The translations under genes were made by a program, and so were the position numbers. 64,000 nt of DNA from Halobacillus sp. Nhm2S1 (GTDB lineage Bacteria > Bacillota > Bacilli > Bacillales > Halobacillaceae): positions 124,001 through 188,000 of the forward strand of contig NZ_JAIEZV010000003.1 of the NCBI RefSeq assembly GCF_019599545.1, given 5' to 3'. The notes below the pieces were generated by a model that was not told the origin of the DNA, searched no databases, and saw only the letters and a program-made list of their open reading frames with translations. Below, one piece after another: positions 41,360 to 50,257 of the stretch (position 1 is its first letter; each line of letters starts with the position of its first letter).

Positions 41360-42916
41360 ATGAGCTTACTCACAGTGAAAAACTTGAGCCACGGCTTCGG
41401 GGATCGTGCGATCTTTGATGACGTGTCTTTTCGTTTGTTAAAAGGAGAACACATCGGCTTGATCGGAGCGAATGGTGAAGGCAAGTCGACTTTCATGAAT
41501 ATCATTACAGGAAAACTTGAACCGGATGCAGGAAAGATCACCTGGTCGAAACGGATCCGTATCGGGTACCTTGATCAGCATGCCGATTTAAAACAGGGCA
41601 TGACGATCCGCGATGTTTTGCGGACAGCTTTCCAATACTTGTTCGACATGGAGCAGGAGATGAACGACCTTTTTGCCAAGATGGGGGAAGTCGATCCGGA
41701 TGAACTCCAGGACCTATTGGAAGAGACCGGCGTCCTTCAGGATATGCTGACAAATAACGACTTTTATACGATTGATGCCAAAGTGGAAGAAGTCGCGAAC
41801 GGACTCGGTCTGAACGAAATCGGACTTGACCGTGATGTCCATGACCTCAGTGGCGGACAGCGGACGAAAGTCCTGCTTGCGAAACTGTTACTGGAAAAGC
41901 CGGAAATTCTACTTCTCGATGAGCCGACCAACTACCTCGATGTCGAACACATCGAATGGCTGAGAACGTATCTGCAGGAATATGAGAATGCCTTCATCCT
42001 CATTTCCCACGACATCCCATTCCTAAACAGCGTCGTCAACTTGATCTATCATATGGAAAACCAGGAGCTGAGCCGCTACCCTGGAGATTATGATGAATTC
42101 CTTCGCGTCTATGACATGAAGAAACAGCAGTTGGAAGCCGCCTACAAAAAGCAACAGAAAGAAATCGCCAATTTGAAGGACTTCGTCGCCCGAAACAAAG
42201 CGAATGCAGCGACAAGTAAGATGGCGATGAGCCGTCAGAAGAAATTGGATAAAATGGACGTCATCGAACTCGATGCCGAAAAGCCGAAACCGCAATTCAA
42301 TTTCAAGCAGGCCCGGACTCCGGGAAAATATTTGTTTGAAACGAAAGACCTTGTCATCGGTTACGATGAGCCTCTCTCCAGGCCCCTCAACCTATCGATG
42401 GAACGCGGGCAGAAAATCGCCTTGTCCGGAGCGAACGGCATCGGTAAAACGACCTTGCTGAAAAGTATTCTTGGTGAGATCCAGCCGGTTTCAGGTTCCG
42501 TCGAGCTTGGCGAGCATTTGCACATCGGTTACTTTGAACAAGAATTGAAGGAGATCGGAGACAACACGTGTATCGAGGAAGTATGGGAAGAGTTCCGTCA
42601 CTTCACCCAATACGAGGTGCGCGCGGCACTTGCAAAATGCGGACTGACTCGGAAACATATCGAGAGCAAGGTCCAAGTATTGAGCGGTGGTGAAAAAGCG
42701 AAGGTGCGTCTTTGCAAATTGATCAATAAAGAAACGAACCTGCTCGTACTCGATGAGCCGACGAACCACCTAGATGTGGATGCCAAGGCTGAATTGAAGC
42801 GTGCGTTGAAAGAGTACAAAGGAAGTGTCCTTCTCATCTCACACGAACCTGAATTCTACGAAGATGTCGTCACAGACGTATGGAACTGCGAAGATTGGAC
42901 GACGAAAGTCTTTTAA
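41360..42916 (+). CDS. ykpA: ABC-F family ATPase, YkpA/YbiT-like
   Basis: The 518-residue protein has two ABC domains with Walker A GANGEGKST and GANGIGKTT, signatures LSGGQRTKV and LSGGEKAKV, and Walker B LLLDEPTNYLD and LVLDEPTNHLD. There are no membrane segments. The linker (AAYKKQQKEIANLKDF) and arm are as in YkpA/YbiT translation factors that act in the ribosomal E site. The ATG at 41360 is preferred to the GTG at 41348. A strong terminator follows. Confidence 0.9.
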   Translation: MSLLTVKNLSHGFGDRAIFDDVSFRLLKGEHIGLIGANGEGKSTFMNIITGKLEPDAGKITWSKRIRIGYLDQHADLKQGMTIRDVLRTAFQYLFDMEQEMNDLFAKMGEVDPDELQDLLEETGVLQDMLTNNDFYTIDAKVEEVANGLGLNEIGLDRDVHDLSGGQRTKVLLAKLLLEKPEILLLDEPTNYLDVEHIEWLRTYLQEYENAFILISHDIPFLNSVVNLIYHMENQELSRYPGDYDEFLRVYDMKKQQLEAAYKKQQKEIANLKDFVARNKANAATSKMAMSRQKKLDKMDVIELDAEKPKPQFNFKQARTPGKYLFETKDLVIGYDEPLSRPLNLSMERGQKIALSGANGIGKTTLLKSILGEIQPVSGSVELGEHLHIGYFEQELKEIGDNTCIEEVWEEFRHFTQYEVRAALAKCGLTRKHIESKVQVLSGGEKAKVRLCKLINKETNLLVLDEPTNHLDVDAKAELKRALKEYKGSVLLISHEPEFYEDVVTDVWNCEDWTTKVF

Positions 42917-42997
42917 AAGTCGTAATTCCTCCGAGACGGGACTCGATTTTCTTTCCAAAATTTTTTGTTTGACCTATAAAATAATCGCTAATAAAAT

Positions 42998-43042
42998 GTG
43001 GTCACGATTTAGAGAATTCCTCTACTCGTGACCACTTTTTTT
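42998..43042 (+). terminator. Terminator of ykpA
   Basis: GTGGTCACG and CGTGACCAC, with an internal AGAG/CTCT pairing, followed by a T7 run. Confidence 0.88.
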
Positions 43043-43062
43043 ATGGAAAGGAGGCATATTTC

Positions 43063-43701
43063 ATGCTTTATCGTGCCACCGTTTACCTTGTCGGCATGCT
43101 CATCAATTTCTTCGGGGTGGCCCTTCTCATCAACGCGACGCTCGGGGCTGGTTTCTGGACCTCGTTCTTCATCGGGGTATCCGATCACTTCGGTTATACC
43201 GTCGGTTTTTGGTACGGGGCTTTTCAACTGATCATCATTTTCATCAATGCCAAATTGATGAACTCTCTGCCTGAATCGAGGGCGGTCGTACCTGTGTTTC
43301 TGGAAAGCTTGATTTTGGACTTTTGGTTGGAATTTGTTTTTGCTCCGGTCAACTTATCCACCGCCCCATACGCTTTGCAAGTACTGACCCTGCTTGCTGG
43401 AGTCGGATTCATCGGATTGGGAGTCGCGATCTACATCCTGCCTCAATTTCCGAGGGCTCCGGTTGATCAGTTGTTCCTTGCGGTAAGTTCACGGTTTCAA
43501 TTGAGTCTTCAGACAGGTCAAACTTTGGTAGCTGTGATCATGACAAGCCTCGCCTTAGCCATTGGTGGACCGGTCGGACTCGGGACCCTTGCTCCGATGC
43601 TCTTTCTTGGGCCCGTGATTCAATATTTCTACACGAGAGCGTATCCGATCTATTATCGCTTGCACCCTGGCGGAGAAGTTGCTTACCAGGAATCTGTCTA
43701 A
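43063..43701 (+). CDS. YczE/YitT-type membrane protein
   Basis: The 212-residue protein has five or six membrane segments (LYRATVYLVGMLINFFGVAL, FQLIIIFINAKLM, LQVLTLLAGVGFIGLGVAIYI, LVAVIMTSLALAIGG). The layout LGAGFWTSFFIGVS and RAPVDQLFLAVSSR matches YczE-like proteins. In B. subtilis YczE influences lipopeptide production. Its ribosome site GAAAGGAGG overlaps the end of the ykpA terminator. Function unknown. Confidence 0.8.
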   Translation: MLYRATVYLVGMLINFFGVALLINATLGAGFWTSFFIGVSDHFGYTVGFWYGAFQLIIIFINAKLMNSLPESRAVVPVFLESLILDFWLEFVFAPVNLSTAPYALQVLTLLAGVGFIGLGVAIYILPQFPRAPVDQLFLAVSSRFQLSLQTGQTLVAVIMTSLALAIGGPVGLGTLAPMLFLGPVIQYFYTRAYPIYYRLHPGGEVAYQESV

Positions 43702-43774
43702 AGCAAAATTCATGAATCTTCCCTCTCCTCCGTGGTATATTACTTTTGTAAACGAAACGAGGAGGGAAAGAAAG

Positions 43775-44452
43775 ATGAGTGACAAAGAAACAAAAAAGCA
43801 GGAAATACTAGACGCAGCCAAGTTCAGACATGCGACCAAGCAATTCGACCCGGATCAGACCATTCCAGAAGATGATTTCAAATTCATCCTTGAAGTCGGC
43901 CGATTATCTCCGAGCTCTTTCGGTTTTGAACCGTGGCGTTTTGTCGTCGTTCAGAATCCTGAACTGAGACAAAAAATCAAAGACACAGCCTGGGGAGCGT
44001 ATGGGAAACTTCCAGATGCGAGTCACTTCGTCATTTTCCTCGCAAGGACGAGGAAAGATACTCAGTATGATTCCGAATACTTGCAAAATCACTTTAAGAA
44101 CGTCAAACAGCTGCCCGATGATTTCCTGGAAAAATATTTGAGCCGGATCGAAGAGTTCCAAAAAGAAGATTTCGACCTTCTTGAAGGCGACCGCCCTCTT
44201 TATGACTGGGCTGGAAAACAAACGTATATTGCTCTATCCAACATGATGACAGCTGCAGCCGAAATCGGCATCGACTCCTGCCCGATTGAAGGTTTCAATA
44301 TGGACAAAATGAATGAACTCCTGGAAAATGAAGGCCTTCTCGAAGACGGAAGCTTCCAGATCTCCGTTATGTGTGCGTTCGGCTACCGTGCCCAGGAGCA
44401 GCCTGAAAAATCACGCCGTTCTTTCGACGATGTCGTGAAATGGGTGGAATAA
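43775..44452 (+). CDS. NAD(P)H-dependent nitroreductase, YfkO-like
   Basis: The 225-residue FMN enzyme opens ILDAAKFRHATKQFDPDQTI and has FILEVGRLSPSSFGFEPWRFVVVQ, SNMMTAAAEIGIDSCPIEGF and VMCAFGYRA, matching the NfsB/YfkO branch that reduces quinones and nitro compounds. The ATG at 43775 follows GAGGAGGG; the longer frame overlaps the preceding stop and is rejected. Own terminator. Confidence 0.9.
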   Translation: MSDKETKKQEILDAAKFRHATKQFDPDQTIPEDDFKFILEVGRLSPSSFGFEPWRFVVVQNPELRQKIKDTAWGAYGKLPDASHFVIFLARTRKDTQYDSEYLQNHFKNVKQLPDDFLEKYLSRIEEFQKEDFDLLEGDRPLYDWAGKQTYIALSNMMTAAAEIGIDSCPIEGFNMDKMNELLENEGLLEDGSFQISVMCAFGYRAQEQPEKSRRSFDDVVKWVE

Positions 44453-44456
44453 ATAA

Positions 44457-44490
44457 AAAAGGAACTTCCTCGAAGGAAGTTCCTTTTTTT
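44457..44490. terminator. Terminator between nitroreductase and Nudix genes
   Basis: AAAGGAACTTCC, loop TCGA-type, GGAAGTTCC, then T7; AT-runs on both sides suit the convergent genes. Confidence 0.92.
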
Positions 44491-44501
44491 CAACTGAACT
44501 A

Positions 44502-44909
44502 TCAAAAATCCACTAAAAATGGCTGACGGCTTTCATCTAAACAGAGTTCAATTCTCTCCCAGAAGTTGCCCCATGTCACCATTTCACGTGCTTCCTCCAA
44601 GGGAAAGAAACCGACTTCCAACGCTTCATCTGTCGTCCTGAGCGTTCCTCCTACCGCTTTTCCTAAGAACAGCGTGTTGCAGATGGAGCGATCGACGTTT
44701 TGGAATACACCGCAAAACCTTGTGACTTCAACTTCCAATCCGCATTCTTCCTTCGTTTCTCTGATCGCGGCCGCTTTTAAAGATTCGCCTTCTTCCACTT
44801 GACCTCCAGGCATCTCCCAGCCCCGCTTCGGTCCTTTGATTAGAAGCACTTCATTTTCTTGATTCGTTATAATGGTCGCTGCTGATACGATATGTTTCGG
44901 TGGGGTCAT
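44502..44909 (-). CDS. Nudix hydrolase
   Basis: The 135-residue protein has a complete Nudix box (GQVEEGESLKAAAIRETKEE, then CGL). AATIITNQENEVLLIKGPKRGWEMPGG is the typical first strand. The ATG has AGGAGG at 7 bp. Its first 59 bp overlap the end of the phosphoesterase gene in another frame, an unusually long but well-supported overlap. Confidence 0.85.
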   Translation of the reverse strand: MTPPKHIVSAATIITNQENEVLLIKGPKRGWEMPGGQVEEGESLKAAAIRETKEECGLEVEVTRFCGVFQNVDRSICNTLFLGKAVGGTLRTTDEALEVGFFPLEEAREMVTWGNFWERIELCLDESRQPFLVDF

Positions 44910-45654
44910 GATGGGTCCTCCTATTTTTTTGAAAAAGCTTCAGAATCACTTCCTTACGCGGGAAGTCGATCCGATTTAAGTGTTCTAAATATGTAGCCAT
45001 GGGATAAGGCACTTGACGCTTGATGAATCGGACATTTCCATCCTCTACTTCAATGATTCCATAGCGTGCATAAGGTACGTTGTTACAACCCAAAGCCCCT
45101 GGATTGAAAAATACTCGATCGTTCATGGAAAAATGGTGGACATCATGGTCATGACCAAAGCATAGCACCGTCTCTGCTTCTAACTCTTCCAACTGCGAAA
45201 AGTTTTCTCCATTCGGTGGTACCAGTTGGTCAAACGGGTCTTCACTGATGGGAAGCACACTCGACTTCGCGTCCATCGGATAATGAGTAAACTGAAACGA
45301 CCGTCCTTCGATCTCTTTCACCATCTGTCTTGGCAGGCTTTCGATCCACTTCGCATATCTTTTATACAAATGATCGGCCACCCACTGATGATGCTCTTGC
45401 ACATCAATCCTACTTTCAGGATAAGGGTCACCTTTCATTAAAGCAAGCACAGCTTCGTCATGATTCCCTCTGACAATATACATGTCCTTCAAAGAATACA
45501 GCCTTTCACACACTTGATTGGAAAAAGGCCCGATCCCGATCAGGTCACCCGTACAAAATGTGCTATCTATACGCTGTTTTTTTAAGTCGCGGAGGACGGC
45601 CTGCAAGGCATAGATGTTTCCATGCACATCCGTCATTACAGCCAGCCGTTTCAT
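44851..45654 (-). CDS. Metallophosphoesterase, YfcE/ApaH-like fold
   Basis: The 267-residue calcineurin-like phosphoesterase has the full metal set: DVHGN at 9-13, GDLIGIGP, GNHDE, FTHYPM and GHDHDVH. It resembles single-domain bacterial phosphodiesterases with unknown substrate. The C-terminal 30 residues, basic and variable, lie over the start of the Nudix gene. Ribosome site AGGAGG. Confidence 0.85.
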   Translation of the reverse strand: MKRLAVMTDVHGNIYALQAVLRDLKKQRIDSTFCTGDLIGIGPFSNQVCERLYSLKDMYIVRGNHDEAVLALMKGDPYPESRIDVQEHHQWVADHLYKRYAKWIESLPRQMVKEIEGRSFQFTHYPMDAKSSVLPISEDPFDQLVPPNGENFSQLEELEAETVLCFGHDHDVHHFSMNDRVFFNPGALGCNNVPYARYGIIEVEDGNVRFIKRQVPYPMATYLEHLNRIDFPRKEVILKLFQKNRRTHHDPTETYRISSDHYNESRK

Positions 45655-45761
45655 CCCTAGAACCTCCTTCCTTATTTAACAGAGAATTGTACACACCCGT
45701 CCAAGCTATGAACGATAAATTTTCATAGGATATCCTTCTTTGATGGAAGGAGGTGATCGAT

Positions 45762-45893
45762 ATGTTTCGCACAGGAGACCGCATTGAAGTGTTTTCAGCA
45801 GGAAGGTCCATTGGCACAGGCGTTTTCGTCCAGTTCACTTCAGACAATGCAGCACTCGACCTGAACAATGATTTCCTTTTTATGGATCAATGA
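45762..45893 (+). CDS. Small protein, 43 residues
   Basis: ATG follows a near-ideal GGAAGGAGGTGATC. The product MFRTGDRIEVFSAGRSIGTG continues VFVQFTSDNAALDLNNDFLF and ends in MDQ, a compact beta-type sequence. A plus-strand terminator lies 70 bp on. Family not recognised. Confidence 0.7.
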   Translation: MFRTGDRIEVFSAGRSIGTGVFVQFTSDNAALDLNNDFLFMDQ

Positions 45894-45963
45894 TAAAGAC
45901 CAGTCCACCCACATGACGGATATTCGTACGATTAACATTAGAAGAATCACATAATTACCATTT

Positions 45964-45993
45964 GAACCCGAACATTGACCGTTCGGTTTTTCT
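45964..45993 (+). terminator. Terminator of the 43-residue gene
   Basis: CCGAAC and GTTCGG, flanked by A and T pairs, followed by TTTTTCTT. Confidence 0.75.
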
Positions 45994-46015
45994 TCATTCT
46001 ATGCCGTAAACGCCA

Positions 46016-46729
46016 CTAGGATTCGTAATTGGAAAGGAACACTTCCAACGTCTTATTGTATAAATCAGGTTGTTCTGTATGGACCAAGTGAGATGCAAAA
46101 GGTAGAACGGCTGTATGAACAGAATCCGATTGTTCTTTGTAATCCATCAAGCCGTGAACCTCATGCTCTAGCCCTTCTCCGATTACATACAGGATGGGCA
46201 TGGTCAGTGTCTGTATGGAACGGATGGCTTCAAATGGGTACCAATCGTCGTCCTGCCCCATATGAATAAACCGTTGCCACCCTTCTCCGTGGAGAGAATC
46301 GAAATAGGCACATGTCTCTTCGTCTTTTAATAGGTTCAGGCGGAACTTTGACTCTTCTTCATTCATAGATTTCCAATTTTCCGGCTTGAGTGGAGTCACT
46401 CCTGAAATCGCCAAAGTCCGCACAAATTCAGGGTGTCTTTTTGCTAGAAAGATGGCTAAGAGTGCTCCTAATGAACACCCAGTGATATGAGCATGGTTGA
46501 TTCCTAAAGAACTTAACGTTGCTGCCAGATCATCAGCTGCCTGATTAAAATAGTTATCCGAATCTTCAGACGGAGATTCCCCATGCCCCCGTAAATCAGG
46601 CGAAATTACCTGGTATTTCGAGGAGAAATACTCCCCCTGCTTATCAAAGTCCGTTTTACCCGTTTGTAAGCCGGTGTGCAGAAAGACGAGTGGTTCCCCG
46701 TCTCCGACCACATCTGTATGTAAAATCAT
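46016..46729 (-). CDS. Alpha/beta-hydrolase
   Basis: The 237-residue enzyme has the nucleophile elbow GCSLGA, the oxyanion region LVFLHTGLQTG, DLRGHGESP and the C-terminal His in FASHLVHTEQPD; the acid lies near VIGEGLEHEV. It heads nothing: the gene follows VOC and SDR genes in the same direction, with 10 bp gap to the VOC gene. Substrate unknown. Confidence 0.8.
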   Translation of the reverse strand: MILHTDVVGDGEPLVFLHTGLQTGKTDFDKQGEYFSSKYQVISPDLRGHGESPSEDSDNYFNQAADDLAATLSSLGINHAHITGCSLGALLAIFLAKRHPEFVRTLAISGVTPLKPENWKSMNEEESKFRLNLLKDEETCAYFDSLHGEGWQRFIHMGQDDDWYPFEAIRSIQTLTMPILYVIGEGLEHEVHGLMDYKEQSDSVHTAVLPFASHLVHTEQPDLYNKTLEVFLSNYES

Positions 46730-46739
46730 CGTTCTCCTC

Positions 46740-47093
46740 CTAGCATTTACAAATCATCAGTAGATTGCCATCTGGGTCCTTGAAATTGAAAAAATGGCCG
46801 AATTGAATGTCAGAAACCACATTGATTCCTTTTTCTTTCATATACGTATAAGCAGCCTCGATGTCTGCTGTGTTGAAATGAAAGGCCGGGGCTTTAAACA
46901 CCGCTTCTTTTGAATAAATCTTGCTATCCAGCACGACCCTTGCATGTTTCATGGGTAAAACGTAAAGGTGACCGCCTGGAAAGTCCTCTTCCGCTGGCAC
47001 ACCAAGCAAATCGCAATACCAGTCACGTGCTTTTTCAATGTCCTTGACTGGTACAAAAATGGCTCCTACTTCGTTTTGAATCGGACTTTTCAT
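46740..47093 (-). CDS. VOC-family protein (glyoxalase-like)
   Basis: The 117-residue VOC protein (GAIFVPVKDIEKARDWYCDLLG, FHFNTADIEAAYTYMKEKGI, FFNFKDPDGNLLMIC) is a close relative of that at 29.8 kb. The start at 47093 has AAAGGAGG. Here too the expected last metal Glu is Met. It lies 20 bp after an SDR gene. Confidence 0.82.
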   Translation of the reverse strand: MKSPIQNEVGAIFVPVKDIEKARDWYCDLLGVPAEEDFPGGHLYVLPMKHARVVLDSKIYSKEAVFKAPAFHFNTADIEAAYTYMKEKGINVVSDIQFGHFFNFKDPDGNLLMICKC

Positions 47094-47113
47094 CGGATTG
47101 TCCTCCTTTATTC

Positions 47114-47896
47114 TTATCGACCTAAAAATCCACCGTCCGAATGGATAACCTGCCCTGTGACCCACGAAGCATCCGGGCTCACCAGGAATCGAATCAGCTT
47201 GGCCGCATCATCCGCTGTTCCGAGACGCCCTTTAGGGAATAAGGGCAGAAGACCTTCTTTCGTTTCCTGATCCATCCAACCCGTATCCGTCGGGCCAGGA
47301 TCGACGGCATTCACAGTGATTCCGATGGGCGCGAGTCCTGTGGCTAAAGGCGGGGTGATCGCTTTCAAAGCACCCTTTGTAGCTATATAAGCAAGATGAT
47401 CAGGGTCCGGACCTCCAGATACTAAAAAGACGATGCTTCCTTCTTCTTCATCAGATTGGAACGTTTTCTCATATAATTTGGCGAAGGCCTGTGTCAGCAG
47501 GATCGGTCCTTTATTATTGATTTCATAGTGATGATCCAGCAGGTCTGAAGTCAAATCCTTGTAGTTCGAGTTCACACTGTATGTAGCATTATGGACGAGA
47601 ATCGAGGGCACGCCAATTTCTTTTACTACCTTTTCTAATAACTTCTGCGGTAGGTCTTCATCCCTCAAATCCGCTTCCATGTGAGCGACTCGAACCCCTT
47701 TTTCATCCAGCTGTTTCGCAAGCGTTTCCGGCCAATGCTCTTCTACTCCTTCTCCATCTGTTTCATCATAGGAACGATAATGAGTAAAAAAGATATCCGC
47801 TCCTGCTTCAGCGAGTCTAGAGCACGTACTTGTTCCAATTCCATTCTCACGACTCACGCCTGTGACAATGGCAACTTTCCTCTTTAGATTTTTCAT
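47114..47896 (-). CDS. Short-chain dehydrogenase/reductase
   Basis: The 260-residue SDR has a nucleotide loop (AIVTGVSRENGIGTSTCSRL), the NAG-like VHNATYS, catalytic Ser in FLVSGG, the Tyr-x3-Lys motif AYIATKGAL and the C-terminal SDGG. It resembles 3-oxoacyl reductase-type SDRs. Two in-frame ATGs exist: 47914, overlapping the hydrolase stop, and 47896, preferred for its GGAG site. Substrate unknown. Confidence 0.85.
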   Translation of the reverse strand: MKNLKRKVAIVTGVSRENGIGTSTCSRLAEAGADIFFTHYRSYDETDGEGVEEHWPETLAKQLDEKGVRVAHMEADLRDEDLPQKLLEKVVKEIGVPSILVHNATYSVNSNYKDLTSDLLDHHYEINNKGPILLTQAFAKLYEKTFQSDEEEGSIVFLVSGGPDPDHLAYIATKGALKAITPPLATGLAPIGITVNAVDPGPTDTGWMDQETKEGLLPLFPKGRLGTADDAAKLIRFLVSPDASWVTGQVIHSDGGFLGR

Positions 47897-47904
47897 AAGA
47901 TGTT

Positions 47905-48738
47905 TCAACTCCATTGATTTCTTATGTATTGCACGACCAGTTGGGGACGATCCCAGTGCAGCATGTGAGAAACTTCCGGCACCTCCACGACTTCCGCCCC
48001 AGTTTCTTTTTCAAAAATAGAAGCGGTTTTCTTCCTTTGCGTCTCCATACTCTCCGGTTGAGTGGCTCGTAATAAAAGCAAGTCCGAAGGCAGTCGGTGA
48101 TAAAGGTCTGCAGTTTCATCTTTGTGTATCGCTCGTACCATCGCCGCCGCGGTTCGGCCTCTGGCATGCCAATAAAACCTGCCACCTTTTTTCAAAGCGA
48201 GGTCCTCTGCAGCGAGCTTCAATGAATCTGACCGTCGGGCACCCGGTGCGAAGACGGCGTGATCTAAAAACGCTTCCCAACTTTCCACCGATTCTTCGAA
48301 GTCTTCTTCATAAAAAGCCACTTCCTCTTCGACGGTTTGATTTCCCAAACGCTTCGTCTGATATCCACCATCCAGAAGGATGTTTCCTAACACATCGTTT
48401 GGATAAGCATCAACGTAGAATAAAGCGAGGAAACATCCCCATGAATGAGATAGAAAATAGAATTTTTCAAGGTTCAACTCATGGAGTACGTCCTTCAACC
48501 AGGTAACCATTGCTTTCATTTCATACTCTTCCCCTGTGTCAAAAGGGTCTGACTGCCCATGTCCAGGGACGTCTATAGAGATGACATGGTATTCGTTCTG
48601 CAAGGCTTCCGCAATCTCGATAAAGCTGAGACTCGTCGATCCTAGTCCATGTAAACAGAAAATGACGGGATGACTTTTTTCTCCCCATTCGGTAACACGG
48701 ACTTTTTTGTCCCGTACTTTTATAAAATAACGTTCCAT
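47905..48738 (-). CDS. Alpha/beta-hydrolase
   Basis: The 277-residue enzyme has HGLGSTSLS (oxyanion loop), IDVPGHGQSDPF, nucleophile Ser in LSHSWGCFLAL and the C-terminal His in VSHMLHWDRPQ. It resembles lactone or carboxylic-ester hydrolases. It is followed by the SDR gene at a few bp and they may share a transcript. Ribosome site AGGAGG. Confidence 0.82.
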   Translation of the reverse strand: MERYFIKVRDKKVRVTEWGEKSHPVIFCLHGLGSTSLSFIEIAEALQNEYHVISIDVPGHGQSDPFDTGEEYEMKAMVTWLKDVLHELNLEKFYFLSHSWGCFLALFYVDAYPNDVLGNILLDGGYQTKRLGNQTVEEEVAFYEEDFEESVESWEAFLDHAVFAPGARRSDSLKLAAEDLALKKGGRFYWHARGRTAAAMVRAIHKDETADLYHRLPSDLLLLRATQPESMETQRKKTASIFEKETGAEVVEVPEVSHMLHWDRPQLVVQYIRNQWS

Positions 48739-48830
48739 ACGGTCCTCCTAAATGTTTTGCTCATGGGTTCCATACTTTTACTTTCTCTATAATAGCCTTC
48801 TACGATTTAATTGAAAGTCCATGGACTAAT

Positions 48831-49835
48831 TCATTGTCTATGCCACTTTTTCAAAACGGCGGCTTCTTGATTCCTTGTCAATCCTGCACCTTTAACACCA
48901 TCCACTCTTTGCTGGTCCCAGTGGTACGTGTCCAAGATGGTTTCTTTTAACGGAAGGAATTCCAACCCACACTGAATCGCTTTCGACACATACTGACTGA
49001 AATCTTTTTCTGTCGGAATCCAGACGGGAAGGTCTTTCCACGGCTGTAGGCCTTCATCTATCAAAAACTGTGCGGGTACCCATGTCAAAGTCACCTCTTT
49101 ATTAAGCGTCGAGGCACACGTTTCCAGTAAATGTTGCATCGTCAGCTTGGTTTCAGGCCCGTTGGCATTGAAGACACCTGTTTGTTCAGTAGAAGACAGA
49201 TGGACCATCCAATCTGCTAAATCTCTTACATCAATGAACTGAATCTGTTGATCCTTTCTACCAGGAGCAAGCACTTCCCCTCCCTCCGCAATCCTTGAAG
49301 GCCAGTATGTAAAACGATCAGTCGGATCATGAGGACCGACAATCAATCCCGGGCGGATGATGATTCCTTTATCTTTGATCCGGTTTTGGACTTCCTGCTC
49401 ACAATGTGCTTTCAAAGGCCCATATAAGGCTGGTTCAAACGCTTCTGTTTGTTCCGCTCGTTCCAGTTCTTCCTGAGTCAATGTCATCGGTTCCACCGTC
49501 TCTTCCAAATTATGAACAGCGGTCAAATCCGGATAAACAGATATCGTGGAGATGAACACGTACTTCTTCGTGCAGGCGGCAAGGACATCCAGACTCTTCG
49601 ATACGGTGGAAGGTTTATACCCGCACGTATCTATGACCGCATCCCATTTCTGCTCGCCCAGCTTTTCCAGGTCCTCTCGTTTTTCCCTGTCTCCGAAAAT
49701 ATTGGTCACCTCTTCAAATAAACCCGGATTGGTCTTCCCTCTATGAAATAACGTCACCTCATGACCCTCGTCCAAAGCTGATTCAACGATATGCCTTCCG
49801 AGAAATTTCGTCCCGCCAATGACAAGCAGCTTCAT
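48831..49835 (-). CDS. NAD-dependent epimerase/dehydratase-like reductase
   Basis: The 334-residue Rossmann protein opens LLVIGGTKFLGRHIVESALDEG and keeps YGPLKAHCE and GLIVGPHDPTDRFTYWP, the extended-SDR Tyr-Lys region with a modified YxxxK. HWDQQR and the C-terminal part match an uncharacterised Bacillus NAD-epimerase-like family. It overlaps the next Nudix gene by 4 bp. Substrate unknown. Confidence 0.82.
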   Translation of the reverse strand: MKLLVIGGTKFLGRHIVESALDEGHEVTLFHRGKTNPGLFEEVTNIFGDREKREDLEKLGEQKWDAVIDTCGYKPSTVSKSLDVLAACTKKYVFISTISVYPDLTAVHNLEETVEPMTLTQEELERAEQTEAFEPALYGPLKAHCEQEVQNRIKDKGIIIRPGLIVGPHDPTDRFTYWPSRIAEGGEVLAPGRKDQQIQFIDVRDLADWMVHLSSTEQTGVFNANGPETKLTMQHLLETCASTLNKEVTLTWVPAQFLIDEGLQPWKDLPVWIPTEKDFSQYVSKAIQCGLEFLPLKETILDTYHWDQQRVDGVKGAGLTRNQEAAVLKKWHRQ

Positions 49836-50257
49836 GTTCGATCCACTCCTTCCTTCTGTTTTTGCAGCATCTGATTTAAAAAGGGCTGGTCTTCAGGAAA
49901 AGAAAGGTGCAATTCAGTCAGCTCTTCTTTTGAAACCCAGCGAATCTCATGGATCAAATGATCTGGGTCCTGGATCTGCATAGCTCCGCCAATGACCCTG
50001 CAGAAAAAGTATTCGACATGGATATCCGTCTTCCCGATCCTTCCTGTTTTCGTTTGCAGCCTTTCACCCACACGGATGAAATACCCTGTTTCTTCAAACG
50101 TCTCCCTCTCGCAGCACTGTTCCAAACTTTCCCCTTCAAACACCCCTCCGGAAGGCACGGTCCAGGTTTTCTTTTCTTCCGGCTTACCCTGAAGGACCAT
50201 CAAAAGATCGTTCTTATCATTGATACAGACAGCTGCCGCCCCTCGCCACTTATCCAT
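49832..50257 (-). CDS. Nudix hydrolase
   Basis: The 141-residue protein has a Nudix box GGVFEGESLEQCCERETFEE followed by TGY. It overlaps both the epimerase-like gene and the upstream acetyltransferase gene by a few bases, so all are probably one operon. Substrate unknown. Confidence 0.85.
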   Translation of the reverse strand: MDKWRGAAAVCINDKNDLLMVLQGKPEEKKTWTVPSGGVFEGESLEQCCERETFEETGYFIRVGERLQTKTGRIGKTDIHVEYFFCRVIGGAMQIQDPDHLIHEIRWVSKEELTELHLSFPEDQPFLNQMLQKQKEGVDRT

